From CAVSJA01 sp963728145 (GTDB lineage Bacteria; Bacteroidota; Bacteroidia; Chitinophagales; Chitinophagaceae), in the NCBI GenBank assembly GCA_963728145.1, contig CAVSJA010000003.1:124001-188000 (forward strand): a stretch of 64,000 bases of DNA, read 5' to 3'. Shown in pieces: positions 56,888-64,000 of this stretch. The notes under the pieces are model-generated. The model was given only the letters and a program-made list of their open reading frames with translations. It was not told the DNA's origin and made no database searches. Position 1 is the stretch's first letter, and each line of letters begins with the position of its first letter. The translations under genes and the position numbers were made by a program.

Positions 56888-57928
56888 TTATAAAGTTGCT
56901 GGTTCCCTTACCGGTTGAGTCCAAACCCTTGCCTTATCGCGAAGCATAATTGGAATTCCGTCTTCTACCGGATAGATGTAGCCGCCTTCAGACACTATGT
57001 TCAGGCGGTCAGGAGATAGATTTACATTCATGCCCGTAATTGGACATTTTAGTAGCGGTAAAATGTTTAGCGGATCGTAAGGTTTCTTATAATGGTTATA
57101 AAAGAATTCACTCAGTTCATAACAGAATTCCGCATTCCGGTCACTCTTTCTTGAACTTAGATATAAGCTATCTGCATAATTAGCTGCGCCTGGGATCAAT
57201 TTGGAAACTGCCGTCATCGCCAATACCGTTCCAACTTTTAACCGGTTTTTGAAGGAAACATATTTCAAATCATCCTTTAGTACACCGATACCGAGGATGC
57301 TATGAATTGAGTAGTCGAAATTCTTGAAGGCATCCATAAATAGTTGACGGTACTCATCCAAACTATAATAGCGTACGCACCAATGGTTGAAATCGTCCCA
57401 ATAAGGCTGTTCCTGTTGAACCGGCCCACGCCTGTTTCTTAAACCGTTCAGATTTGGAAACTCAAGTTTGGTATATCCATCCTTTTCCAATACCCGGTTT
57501 ATTTCATGCAACCCTTTAACCAATCTTTTTTTATGCACGTGCTGTATAACCGAAAAGCTCCATACCAGGTCAAATACATTGTCCTTAAAGGGAATTTCCT
57601 GGAGATCCGCTGCAACTACATAACCTTTGATATTCTCTTTCTTCATCAAACCCAGCGCCGCTTTGGCAAACTTTGGTTGTACATCAAGCCCGATCGGGAT
57701 ATAATTCTTTTTTGAACCAGCAACCAGCCATCTTCCCCAACCGCAGCCGATATCGAGCATCAGCGCATTTTCTTTCTTTGCCGGCTTTACAGGAAGTTCA
57801 AAAGTTGGGTAGGACTGAACTTTATCCAAATGCTTGTAATGCACGCCGTTAGTAGCGGCGATATGAAATTTGATAAATGCGTCCAGATCACTTGACTGTG
57901 GCTCTACTGCTGGTGTTTGTGACGACAT
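56888..57928 (-). CDS. Class I SAM-dependent methyltransferase with C-terminal Trm112-like zinc-ribbon-like domain
   Basis: A 346-residue protein. The start at 57928 (MSSQTPAVEPQSSDLDAF) sits 36 bases after a good promoter; the upstream in-frame extension reads through it. Methyltransferase motif I is MLDIGCGWGRWL (about 57-68), with PIGLDVQPKF and DLVWSFSVIQHV next. The last 60 residues (PLLKCPITGMNVNLSPDRLNIVSEGGYIYPVEDGIPIML) match the Trm112/UPF0434 domain, here with only one Cys. The substrate (lipid, sugar or quinone) is not evident. Confidence 0.85.
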   Translation of the reverse strand: MSSQTPAVEPQSSDLDAFIKFHIAATNGVHYKHLDKVQSYPTFELPVKPAKKENALMLDIGCGWGRWLVAGSKKNYIPIGLDVQPKFAKAALGLMKKENIKGYVVAADLQEIPFKDNVFDLVWSFSVIQHVHKKRLVKGLHEINRVLEKDGYTKLEFPNLNGLRNRRGPVQQEQPYWDDFNHWCVRYYSLDEYRQLFMDAFKNFDYSIHSILGIGVLKDDLKYVSFKNRLKVGTVLAMTAVSKLIPGAANYADSLYLSSRKSDRNAEFCYELSEFFYNHYKKPYDPLNILPLLKCPITGMNVNLSPDRLNIVSEGGYIYPVEDGIPIMLRDKARVWTQPVREPATL

Positions 57929-57963
57929 ACTAACTCGATTGATTTTTGTCTTATAGGGACTGA

Positions 57964-57993
57964 CAAATGTAAAGGAAAATGGGCAGAGGGCAA
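57964..57993 (-). promoter_or_regulatory. Bacteroidota-type promoter, TTG-N19-TACATTTG
   Basis: On the reverse strand TTG (57993-57991) and TACATTTG (57971-57964) are 19 bases apart; the start codon at 57928 lies 36 bases beyond the -7 box. It supports the chosen start. Confidence 0.6.
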
Positions 57994-58153
57994 TGTGACG
58001 ATGCCTTGCAGCATGCAATAAAAAATCGCTCCATTTCAATTCCTTTGAAAACTATTTTTGCCGTTGTAAATACAGGATACTACTATTGCAGTCACTAAGA
58101 AAGAAATCAGAAACCTATCATCCTCTGTAATTTAAAATACAAAACCAACATTT

Positions 58154-58546
58154 ATGAAACCGAAAACCATCAACATTCTCTACTGGGTATTTACAATAAT
58201 ATTTGCGGCGCTCATGATATTTTCTTCTTATGGAAGTATTATTATGAATGAGGATGCAAAGAAGTTGATTCATGATCAACTTGGCTACCCGGAGTATTTT
58301 ATTCCCTTTACAGGCTATGCCAAGCTGATTGGAGCAATTATTATTTTAATTCCCGGTCTAAAGACAATAAAAGAATGGGCTTATGCCGGTTTGTTTTTTG
58401 ACCTTATCGCCGCTGTCTATTCCGGCATTGCACTTTCCGGAACTGTTGATCCAATGATGAGTTTCATGTTGATCTGGTTTATACCAGGCATTTTGTCTTA
58501 TTATTTCTGGAAGAAGAAAATGAGACTTGTTCCAACTCGTGCCTAA
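58154..58546 (+). CDS. DoxX-like membrane protein
   Basis: A 130-residue protein with four membrane helices: INILYWVFTIIFAALMIFSSYGSI, AKLIGAIIILIPG, YAGLFFDLIAAVYSGIA and MMSFMLIWFIPGILSYYFW. The LGYPEYFIPFTGYAKLIGAI block is typical of DoxX-like proteins. Function in the organism is unknown. Its TAA overlaps the A-run that forms the T-tract of the reverse-strand tRNA terminator. Confidence 0.82.
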   Translation: MKPKTINILYWVFTIIFAALMIFSSYGSIIMNEDAKKLIHDQLGYPEYFIPFTGYAKLIGAIIILIPGLKTIKEWAYAGLFFDLIAAVYSGIALSGTVDPMMSFMLIWFIPGILSYYFWKKKMRLVPTRA

Positions 58547-58571
58547 AAAAAAGTCCCGCATTACTGCGGGA
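58545..58571 (-). terminator. Intrinsic terminator of tRNA-Leu
   Basis: On the reverse strand TCCCGCA (58571-58565), loop GTAA, TGCGGGA (58560-58554), then a run of T (58552-58545). It starts 5 bases after the tRNA 3' end. Confidence 0.85.
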
Positions 58572-58576
58572 TCTTG

Positions 58577-58660
58577 TGCCCAGAACAGGAATCGAACCTG
58601 CACATCCTTGCGGATACCAGATTTTGAGTCTGACGCGTCTACCAATTCCGCCATCTGGGC
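58577..58660 (-). tRNA. tRNA-Leu (anticodon CAA)
   Basis: An 84-nt tRNA with acceptor GCCCAGA/TCTGGGC, discriminator A, a D arm (GGCGGAATTGGTAGACGC), anticodon stem TCAGA/TCTGG with loop CTCAAAA (anticodon CAA, reading UUG), a long variable arm typical of tRNA-Leu (ATCCGCAAGGAT), and the T arm GCAGGTTCGATTCCTGT. CCA is not encoded. Confidence 0.95.
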
Positions 58661-58665
58661 GGGAC

Positions 58666-58748
58666 TATTTTATATTTTCTATTGCATATTGCATATTTGA
58701 AAACACAGGCTCACAAATAGCAAATAGAAAATATACAATATAAAATAA
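58666..58748. repeat. Word-repeat hairpin, ATTGCATATT / AATAGCAAAT family
   Basis: The left arm (58667-58699) and right arm (58714-58747) are imperfect complements made of TATTTTCTATTGCATATTGC-like words. It lies upstream of the tRNA and of the divergent dehydrogenase gene. Confidence 0.75.
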
Positions 58749-58852
58749 TCAGGGGTGCAATATTACGCATTTGAGGCCTTTTGTCCAAAAGGCTTTTTAA
58801 GAATCACTTATCTTGGGTTTGAGACTTACATTTGCACCGCTAAAATGCATTG

Positions 58853-60055
58853 ATGATCAAGATCGGATTAATAAGAGAGGGCAAAATTCCGCACGATAAC
58901 CGGGTAGCGCTTACGCCAGCCCAATGTAAATGGATTCATAAAAATTCATCAGAGGTTAAGATCATTGCGCAATCCTCGGAATGGCGCTGCTTTAACGACC
59001 GGGAGTTTGTCAATGCAGGTATCGAGGTTAAGGAAGATATATCTGAGTGCGATATTTTTTTTGGTATCAAAGAGATTCCGGTGGAACAATTGATTCCTAA
59101 CAAAACCTATCTATTCTTTTCTCATACCAAAAAACAACAACCGCATAACCGAAAGCTGCTGCAAACCATCATTGAGAAAGGGATCACACTAATCGATTAC
59201 GAATGCTTTGAACATGAAGATGGTCAGCGGATCATTGGTTTTGGATTTTTCGCCGGTGTAGTAGGAGCACACAACGGAATGCTGGCTTATGGCAAGCGGT
59301 CCGGGCTCTATAATCTTGACAGAGTTTATAAGCAAAGAAGTTTTCGCGAGCTTATTCATACTTATTTCGGATTACGTTTACCCAATGTAAAAATTGCGGT
59401 TGCTGGTTCGGGTAGGGTTGCCCATGGAATTCTGGAGATCATGAATCTGTTGGGTATTCATGAGGTAGAACCGGACGATTATTTAAAGCGTCGCTTCTCC
59501 TATCCGGTTTATACGCAGGTGAAGGGATCTGATTTGTACGAACCGAAAGGCAAAGGCAAATACAGCCGGGAAGAATTCCATCTTCATCCCGAAAAATACA
59601 ATTGCAAATTCCTGCCTTATACCGAGCAAACGGATATTCTGATGAATGGAGTTTACTGGGATAAGACTGTGCCGAGGCTGTTTGAGAAGGAGGATGCAAG
59701 ATCTGAGCATTTCATCATTCAAACTATTGCAGATATTACCGACGACACCAATGGTTCAGTTCCCATAAATGTCGGCGATCAAACGATTGAAGATCCTTTT
59801 TATGGTGTCGATAAACAAACACTTCAAAAGACTGCACCATTCCTGAAAGGATCCATCGATATCATGGCAGTTGGAAATCTTCCCAATGAATTACCCCGCG
59901 ATGCAAGCCGCTATTTCGGAGAACAACTGATCAAGTATGTTTTTGAGGATCTTTTTAAAGGGGGATCTAAGATTATTGAGAATGCGACGATCACAAAGAA
60001 TGGGAAGTTGACGGAACATTTCAATTATCTTAAAGACTACGTCGAAGGAAAATAA
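58853..60055 (+). CDS. NAD-dependent saccharopine dehydrogenase-like oxidoreductase (AlaDH/PNT N-terminal domain)
   Basis: A 400-residue protein. The N-terminal half (IKIGLIREGKIPHDNRVALTPAQCKWI, IKEIPVEQLIPNKTYLFFSHTKKQQPHNRKLL) matches the AlaDH/PNT N-terminal domain in the form found in lysine-forming saccharopine dehydrogenase, with the catalytic-type Lys and His in SHTKKQQPHN. The Rossmann loop is VKIAVAGSGRVAHG (about 180-193). It may act in lysine metabolism or a related reductive amination. ATG 58853 was chosen over the TTG at 58850. A two-codon ATG-CAT-TGA overlaps the start. TACATTTG at 58827-58834 may be its -7 box. Confidence 0.82.
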   Translation: MIKIGLIREGKIPHDNRVALTPAQCKWIHKNSSEVKIIAQSSEWRCFNDREFVNAGIEVKEDISECDIFFGIKEIPVEQLIPNKTYLFFSHTKKQQPHNRKLLQTIIEKGITLIDYECFEHEDGQRIIGFGFFAGVVGAHNGMLAYGKRSGLYNLDRVYKQRSFRELIHTYFGLRLPNVKIAVAGSGRVAHGILEIMNLLGIHEVEPDDYLKRRFSYPVYTQVKGSDLYEPKGKGKYSREEFHLHPEKYNCKFLPYTEQTDILMNGVYWDKTVPRLFEKEDARSEHFIIQTIADITDDTNGSVPINVGDQTIEDPFYGVDKQTLQKTAPFLKGSIDIMAVGNLPNELPRDASRYFGEQLIKYVFEDLFKGGSKIIENATITKNGKLTEHFNYLKDYVEGK

Positions 60056-60091
60056 CCATTTGTCAATTGCCTTTTGACTCTTGTCCTCTTG

Positions 60092-60418
60092 CCTTTGACC
60101 CTTGACATTTCGAGTCCCACCCCTTGAACCTTGTCATTTCGAGCCCGGTTTAATTAAAGGAACGTTGAATAGAAGTAACCAGGGCGAGAAATCTACGGCA
60201 TGAGCACCAGACTGTAGTACGAACAGTTGCCCATTCCGCAGATTTCTCGCCCTGAGTTGCTCTTGTGCAGTATTGTTTTATGAAGCGGGCTCGAAATGAC
60301 AAGGTTCAAGGGGTAGAGCTCGATATGACAATGGTGAAAGGGTAGGGCTCGTTATGATAATGGTCAAAGGGTAGCACTCGATATGATAATGCTTAAGGGA
60401 TAGGGCGCGAAATGACAA
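60092..60418. mobile_element. MITE-like element A/B family, copy B, with tandem degenerate end repeats
   Basis: Outer arms of 28 bases (60119-60146 and 60287-60314) are perfect complements, containing CCTTGAACCTTGTCATTTCG. Inner arms AGGGCGAGAAATCT (60181-60194) and AGATTTCTCGCCCT (60240-60253) are exact complements. To the right the outer word is repeated three more times in decayed form (GCTCGATATGACAATGG and the like, up to 60418), and once on the left (from 60092). No ORF. Confidence 0.85.
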
Positions 60419-60432
60419 GCCAAGCTGTGGTA

Positions 60433-61146
60433 TTACAAATACAAATAATAATCCCTCATCAACTCAACAAATTCTTCTGTATACCCACCATCTTCATGTT
60501 CAATGATCAATTCAAAGTCAGGAACAAACTTCTCCTGATTGCGGCTATAATGCATGATCACGCGAAAACGATCATGGCTTGGGCTTTGCCGGATGAATAG
60601 TTTTTCAATCGGGTAATAGCCATTCATCTCCGCGAGCTTCTCGAAATACAAAAAACGGTGATAGGGTAGAAGTATGCCGAAAGCCCCATGCGGTTGGAGG
60701 TTATTGTGAATGGTCGGAATTAATTCTTCCAGCGTAAGCATTTTACTATGCTTCGCGATCTGTTCCCCTTCGGTGAGAGAAGGGAGGTCCTTTTCAAAGA
60801 AAGGAGGATTGCTAATTATAAAATCATATTTAAGCGGGAAAGCATAGGTCCTGGCATCGCCTGGAAATACCTTCAGCCTTTCCTTCCATTTATTCTGGGA
60901 GATATTTTCCTTTAATTGTTTGAAAGATGAAAGATCCGTTTCAATTCCGTGTATCTCCGAGCTTGATTTTTGCGCAAGCATCATCATCAGCAAACCTGTC
61001 CCGCTTCCAATATCCAGTATCGATGAATAATCCGGCACTTTTGCGGCAAACCATGCACCCAATATGCAGGCATCCGTACAAACCTTCATTGCACATCGGT
61101 CCTGTTGGATAGTGAATTGTTTGAATTGGAAAAAGGGATTTGGCAT
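60433..61146 (-). CDS. trmN6: tRNA1(Val) adenine(37)-N6-methyltransferase
   Basis: A 237-residue SAM methyltransferase of the TrmN6 (YfiC) family, which modifies A37 of tRNA-Val. The N-terminus FFQFKQFTIQQDRCAMKVCTDACILGAW is the family hallmark. SAM motif I is LDIGSGTG (44-51) and the adenine-binding catalytic motif NPPFF spans 113-117. The rest (HNNLQPHGAFGILLPYHR) fits. Length is normal. Confidence 0.92.
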   Translation of the reverse strand: MPNPFFQFKQFTIQQDRCAMKVCTDACILGAWFAAKVPDYSSILDIGSGTGLLMMMLAQKSSSEIHGIETDLSSFKQLKENISQNKWKERLKVFPGDARTYAFPLKYDFIISNPPFFEKDLPSLTEGEQIAKHSKMLTLEELIPTIHNNLQPHGAFGILLPYHRFLYFEKLAEMNGYYPIEKLFIRQSPSHDRFRVIMHYSRNQEKFVPDFELIIEHEDGGYTEEFVELMRDYYLYL

Positions 61147-61284
61147 TGAGTTATTTCAGATTTGGTATTGCATATTGGATATTGGAGCCCCGATTGTAAT
61201 CAGCGGGTTAAATCCCATAGTCGATCTTTCCCTTAAACTTATCTATTGTCTTTTGCCTGTTGCCAATTACCATTGCCCATTGCT

Positions 61285-62325
61285 CTACCATTCCGCCCTG
61301 GCACTGGACACAACAGTAAGCGGGGAAAATTCTTTCTCTAAAAATTTATAATAACCAGCAATAGCGATCATGGCTGCATTGTCGGTACAATATTCAAAAG
61401 CTGGAATAAAAGTCTTCCACCCCTGTTCCTTTCCAGTTTCCTCAAAGGCCTTACGCAGACCACTATTCGCAGAAACACCGCCTGCAATGCAAACCTGGTT
61501 GATCCCTGTTGTTTTCGATGCCTTTTTTAATTTATTCATCAATATAGAAACAATCCTGGCTTGAATCGATGCACAAATATCATTCAGATTTTCTTTAATA
61601 AATTTTTGTTGTTCGATTTCTGGTGCGATGTTTTCCTGGCGGTAAACCAGGCTTTGTCCGGCATTCTGAATAAAATAAAGAATTGCCGTTTTCAATCCGC
61701 TGAAACTAAAATCCAGTCCGGGCATTTGTGGTTCAGGAAACTGAAACCGTTTGGGATCGCCTTGTTTTGCATATTTGTCTATCAGTGGCCCACCGGGATA
61801 GGGAAGTCCCAATAACTTGGCGCTTTTGTCAAATGCTTCACCGGCTGCATCGTCAATGGTCTCACCAATTACTTTCATCGTTGTGGGTGTTTCACAATAC
61901 ACGATCTGCGTATGACCACCGCTAACGGTCAGACATAAAAAGGGAAATTCGGGCTTATTCTCGCCAATCAGGTTTGCGAGTACATGCGCCTGCATGTGAT
62001 GCACAGCGATAAGCGGTTTGTCCAACGCCAGTGCGAGTGATTTTGCAAATTGTCCGCCTACAAGCAGTGAACCGATCAACCCAGGTGATTGAGTAAATGC
62101 AATCGCGTTTAAATCATGGATATTACAACCAGCCTCTGTCAACGCAAGGTCAACAACCGGAACGATATTTTGTAAATGTGCGCGTGAAGCGAGTTCGGGT
62201 ACAACTCCACCGAATTTTTTATGTACATCCTGGTTGGCAATTTTATTAGAAAGAATACTGCCATCCTTACAAACTGCAGCAGCGGTTTCGTCACAGGAAG
62301 ATTCAATGGCGAGGATGGTGGTCAT
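61285..62325 (-). CDS. tsaD: tRNA N6-adenosine threonylcarbamoyltransferase TsaD
   Basis: A 346-residue enzyme that transfers threonylcarbamoyl to A37 of tRNAs reading ANN codons, with TsaB, TsaC and TsaE (none seen here). Motifs: ILAIESSCDETAAAV at the N-terminus, the metal ligands His110 and His114 in HHMQAHVLANL, LTVSGGHTQI, DDAAGEAFDKSAKLLGLPYPGG, and CIAGGVSANSGLR with the late YCTDNAAMIA Asp. Length is normal. The reverse-strand stop at 61285 lies at the end of an ATTGCCCATTGC word repeat (about 61250-61286). Confidence 0.96.
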   Translation of the reverse strand: MTTILAIESSCDETAAAVCKDGSILSNKIANQDVHKKFGGVVPELASRAHLQNIVPVVDLALTEAGCNIHDLNAIAFTQSPGLIGSLLVGGQFAKSLALALDKPLIAVHHMQAHVLANLIGENKPEFPFLCLTVSGGHTQIVYCETPTTMKVIGETIDDAAGEAFDKSAKLLGLPYPGGPLIDKYAKQGDPKRFQFPEPQMPGLDFSFSGLKTAILYFIQNAGQSLVYRQENIAPEIEQQKFIKENLNDICASIQARIVSILMNKLKKASKTTGINQVCIAGGVSANSGLRKAFEETGKEQGWKTFIPAFEYCTDNAAMIAIAGYYKFLEKEFSPLTVVSSARAEW

Positions 62326-62344
62326 AGTGCTAAGATAGCCTGTA

Positions 62345-62509
62345 ATTTGAAATGGTTTGATTGTTTGATGGTTAGATGGTTGGGTTTATTAATAGTAAGT
62401 CCAACAATTAGACATGGTTAGATGGTTAGATGTCTCGATAGTTGTCGGGAGGGTTCATAAATAGTAAGTCCAACCATCAAACCATTAAACAATCAAACAA
62501 TCTAAATAG
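62345..62509. repeat. Word-repeat hairpin, GGTTTGATTGTTTGATGG family
   Basis: The left arm (62350-62383) and right arm (62470-62505) carry complementary words. Between them the piece AATAGTAAGTCCAAC occurs twice (62391 and 62459), with further GGTTAGAT words. It separates the permease gene from the co-directional tsaD. Confidence 0.85.
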
Positions 62510-63763
62510 TTACTTACTCCTGATTGCAACCACCGGATCCATCCGGGCTGCGATTGAGGCTGGAATAATTCCGGCGAGAATACCAACGATAACGCAGATG
62601 CTTACTGCAAGCAACAAGATATTAGGAGAAACAAAAACGGTGAATCCGAAAATAGCGCCTGCAACAAGAGTTAACAGGTAAACTGCGATCAAACCGAGGA
62701 TTCCTCCCATGATGCAAAGGAATGCTGACTCCAACAAGAATTCGGTAAGGATCACGCGCTTCTTGGCGCCAATAGCTTTTTTCAATCCGATCTGTGAAGT
62801 TCTTTCTCTAACGGTTACGAACATGATATTGGCAACACCAAACATTCCCACCACAAGGGATAATGTCGCAATGGCCCAACCGCCTTTATTGATATAACCG
62901 AAAATATTGCTCATGAACTCACTGAAGGAATCGATATCATTCAACGAAAAATCATTATCGGCAGTTGGTTTAAGTTTGCGGATGGAACGCATGGCACCTT
63001 CCAATTCATCCTTCAGCTGTGCCATGGGAACGGTTTCCTTGCCCTGAACCATGATCACAGGTTGGCTATATTCTTCTCGCACGATAGTCCTCATAAAATC
63101 GAATGGCATCAATATGCTATTATCATATTCCCAGCCACCGATGATGCTCTTCCCTTGCTTCTTTATTAAACCAACAACCAATCCTTGCTTTCCATTTTTC
63201 ATCCCCACCATTTGGCCTACTGCTTTTTCGGGATTGCCAAAAAGGTTTTCAGCTACGGTATAACCCATCACAATTGAATTGGCAGCATAGTCATAGTCTG
63301 CCTGCTGTAAATATCTTCCCAATTGGACCTCTACCGGCTGAATATTTATAAAGTCTTCTGTGATACCATAATAATTGACATTATTTACGATATCATCTTC
63401 GATTTCAAGATTAGTTGTAGTGCTGATATTAATGGCCACATTCTTTGCTGCAGGCACTTTTTGCTTCAGCAATATCATTTCCTCATACTTGGGATTGGGA
63501 CGCTTCACATATTTCCACCAGGGGTAGTCATTTCCACCATCGGCATACTCCCATTTATCAATGTAAACAGTATTGGACCCTAAAGCCTTGATATCTTTCT
63601 GGACCGCATATTCGAGACTGTCAACTGTAGCAAGCACGCTGATAATACAAAAAATACCAAAAGCAATACCACTCAGCGATAATAAGGTGCGCAGTTTATG
63701 TGAGCGGAATTCCTGCCAGGTGAGGCTGAGGCTACTACCCAAAATTTCCAGAATGCGACGCAT
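62510..63763 (-). CDS. ABC transporter permease, MacB/FtsX type
   Basis: A 417-residue membrane protein. It has one N-terminal helix (LSGIAFGIFCIISVLATVDSL), a periplasmic MacB-type domain (about 45-290, beginning LEYAVQKDIKALGSNTVYI) and three C-terminal helices in the FtsX domain (ATLSLVVGMFGVANIMFVTVRERTSQIGLKKAIGAKKR, LCIMGGILGLIAVYLLTL, LLLAVSICVIVGILAGIIPA). Such permeases pair with a MacB-like ATPase for efflux or lipoprotein export; the ATPase is not in the window. Substrate unknown. Confidence 0.92.
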   Translation of the reverse strand: MRRILEILGSSLSLTWQEFRSHKLRTLLSLSGIAFGIFCIISVLATVDSLEYAVQKDIKALGSNTVYIDKWEYADGGNDYPWWKYVKRPNPKYEEMILLKQKVPAAKNVAINISTTTNLEIEDDIVNNVNYYGITEDFINIQPVEVQLGRYLQQADYDYAANSIVMGYTVAENLFGNPEKAVGQMVGMKNGKQGLVVGLIKKQGKSIIGGWEYDNSILMPFDFMRTIVREEYSQPVIMVQGKETVPMAQLKDELEGAMRSIRKLKPTADNDFSLNDIDSFSEFMSNIFGYINKGGWAIATLSLVVGMFGVANIMFVTVRERTSQIGLKKAIGAKKRVILTEFLLESAFLCIMGGILGLIAVYLLTLVAGAIFGFTVFVSPNILLLAVSICVIVGILAGIIPASIAARMDPVVAIRSK

Positions 63764-63780
63764 GTTTCAAATTTAGGAAA

Positions 63781-63941
63781 CAATAAGCAATAGGCAATGG
63801 GCAATAGGCAATTGGCAAAAAAACCTGACAATAGGCTGAAGGGAATGAGCAATGAGTAATAGGCAATTGGCAAGGTTGGCATTATTTCCGATCCGTGGTC
63901 ATAATTGCCTATTGCCAATTGCCTATTGCCTATTGCTCATT
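63781..63941. repeat. Word-repeat hairpin, GGCAATAGG/CCTATTGCC family
   Basis: The left arm (63781-63820) repeats GGCAATAGG/GGCAATGG; the right arm (63904-63940) repeats CCTATTGCC. A second short stretch of the left word (GAGCAATGAGTAATAGGCAA) lies in the centre. It lies between the divergent starts of the permease gene and the last, partial gene. Confidence 0.9.
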
Positions 63942-63952
63942 AATTTCGCCGC

Positions 63953-64000
63953 ATGGAAGTCATCGAAAACAAATTAGTCCGCGCAATGATCAATCCAAAG
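63953..64000 (+). CDS. Start of an unidentified gene (partial)
   Basis: An ATG at 63953 opens 16 codons (MEVIENKLVRAMINPK) that run off the window. It is 12 bases after the hairpin repeat, the spacing seen at other gene starts here. Too short to name. Confidence 0.45.
   Translation, partial: MEVIENKLVRAMINPK

Overview
The window reads as chromosomal DNA of a Bacteroidota bacterium, most likely of the Chitinophagaceae. The signs are type IX secretion C-terminal domains, CarboxypepD_reg/SusC-like preludes, an ECF sigma factor with a membrane anti-sigma-like partner, a PafA phosphatase, many Bacteroidota DUFs, weak ribosome binding sites and TTG/TAnnTTTG promoters. No phage, plasmid, rRNA or CRISPR locus is visible. 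There is one tRNA (Leu, CAA). Species-level placement is inference.

Layout. 1-4.6 kb: 3' end of an ftsK-like gene, lolA, ubiX, a frameshifted thioredoxin-fold gene, a small secreted protein and an alpha-oxoamine synthase (sphingolipid/sulfonolipid type). 4.9-19.5 kb: secreted hydrolases (PafA, M16, M14, serine hydrolase, giant PIG-L deacetylase); the deacetylase is followed in a tight operon by two tiny membrane proteins and a sodium:solute symporter. 19.7-26.2 kb: DUF2911/TPR protein, ECF sigma factor plus anti-sigma/TonB-like protein, YfbK-like vWA protein and a frameshifted prenyltransferase-repeat protein. 26.3-29.8 kb: two tandem paralogues with an N-terminal Cys cluster and C-terminal sorting-like domain, each followed by an array of short palindromes, the second array running into xerD. 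29.9-45.9 kb: mostly housekeeping or single-gene functions (YkgJ, YraN, ManA, RNase HI, YiiX-like, two choice-of-anchor J lipoproteins, acyl-CoA carboxylase beta, DUF3810, Dcd, PPTase, DUF2130, DUF6498, PAS histidine kinase, YdcF). 46.2-55.9 kb: nitrilase/Rieske oxygenase divergent pair, MFS, NagB-PfkB operon, sugar dehydrogenase, Rossmann protein, two NlpE-like proteins. 56.2-64 kb: small membrane protein, decayed gene, methyltransferase, DoxX, tRNA-Leu, saccharopine dehydrogenase-like enzyme, TrmN6, TsaD, MacB-type permease and the first codons of one more gene.

The most striking signal lies between genes. More than twenty intergenic regions carry arrays of a short word (7-9 bp, sometimes longer) on one strand, usually followed by the reverse complement of the same word on the other side, so that the region can fold into a long imperfect hairpin. 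Different loci use different words (GGTTGACAA, GAATGGT, GGCAATAGG, AACAGNNG, GATTGTTTGATGG), but the same word recurs at several loci. The outer end of an arm very often begins in, or supplies, the stop codon of the flanking gene. Alongside these are several palindromic dispersed elements: two copies of a 200-bp class, three copies of a 70-90-bp class, a 267-bp nested inverted repeat and a cloverleaf-like element. Three genes show apparent single-base frameshifts.
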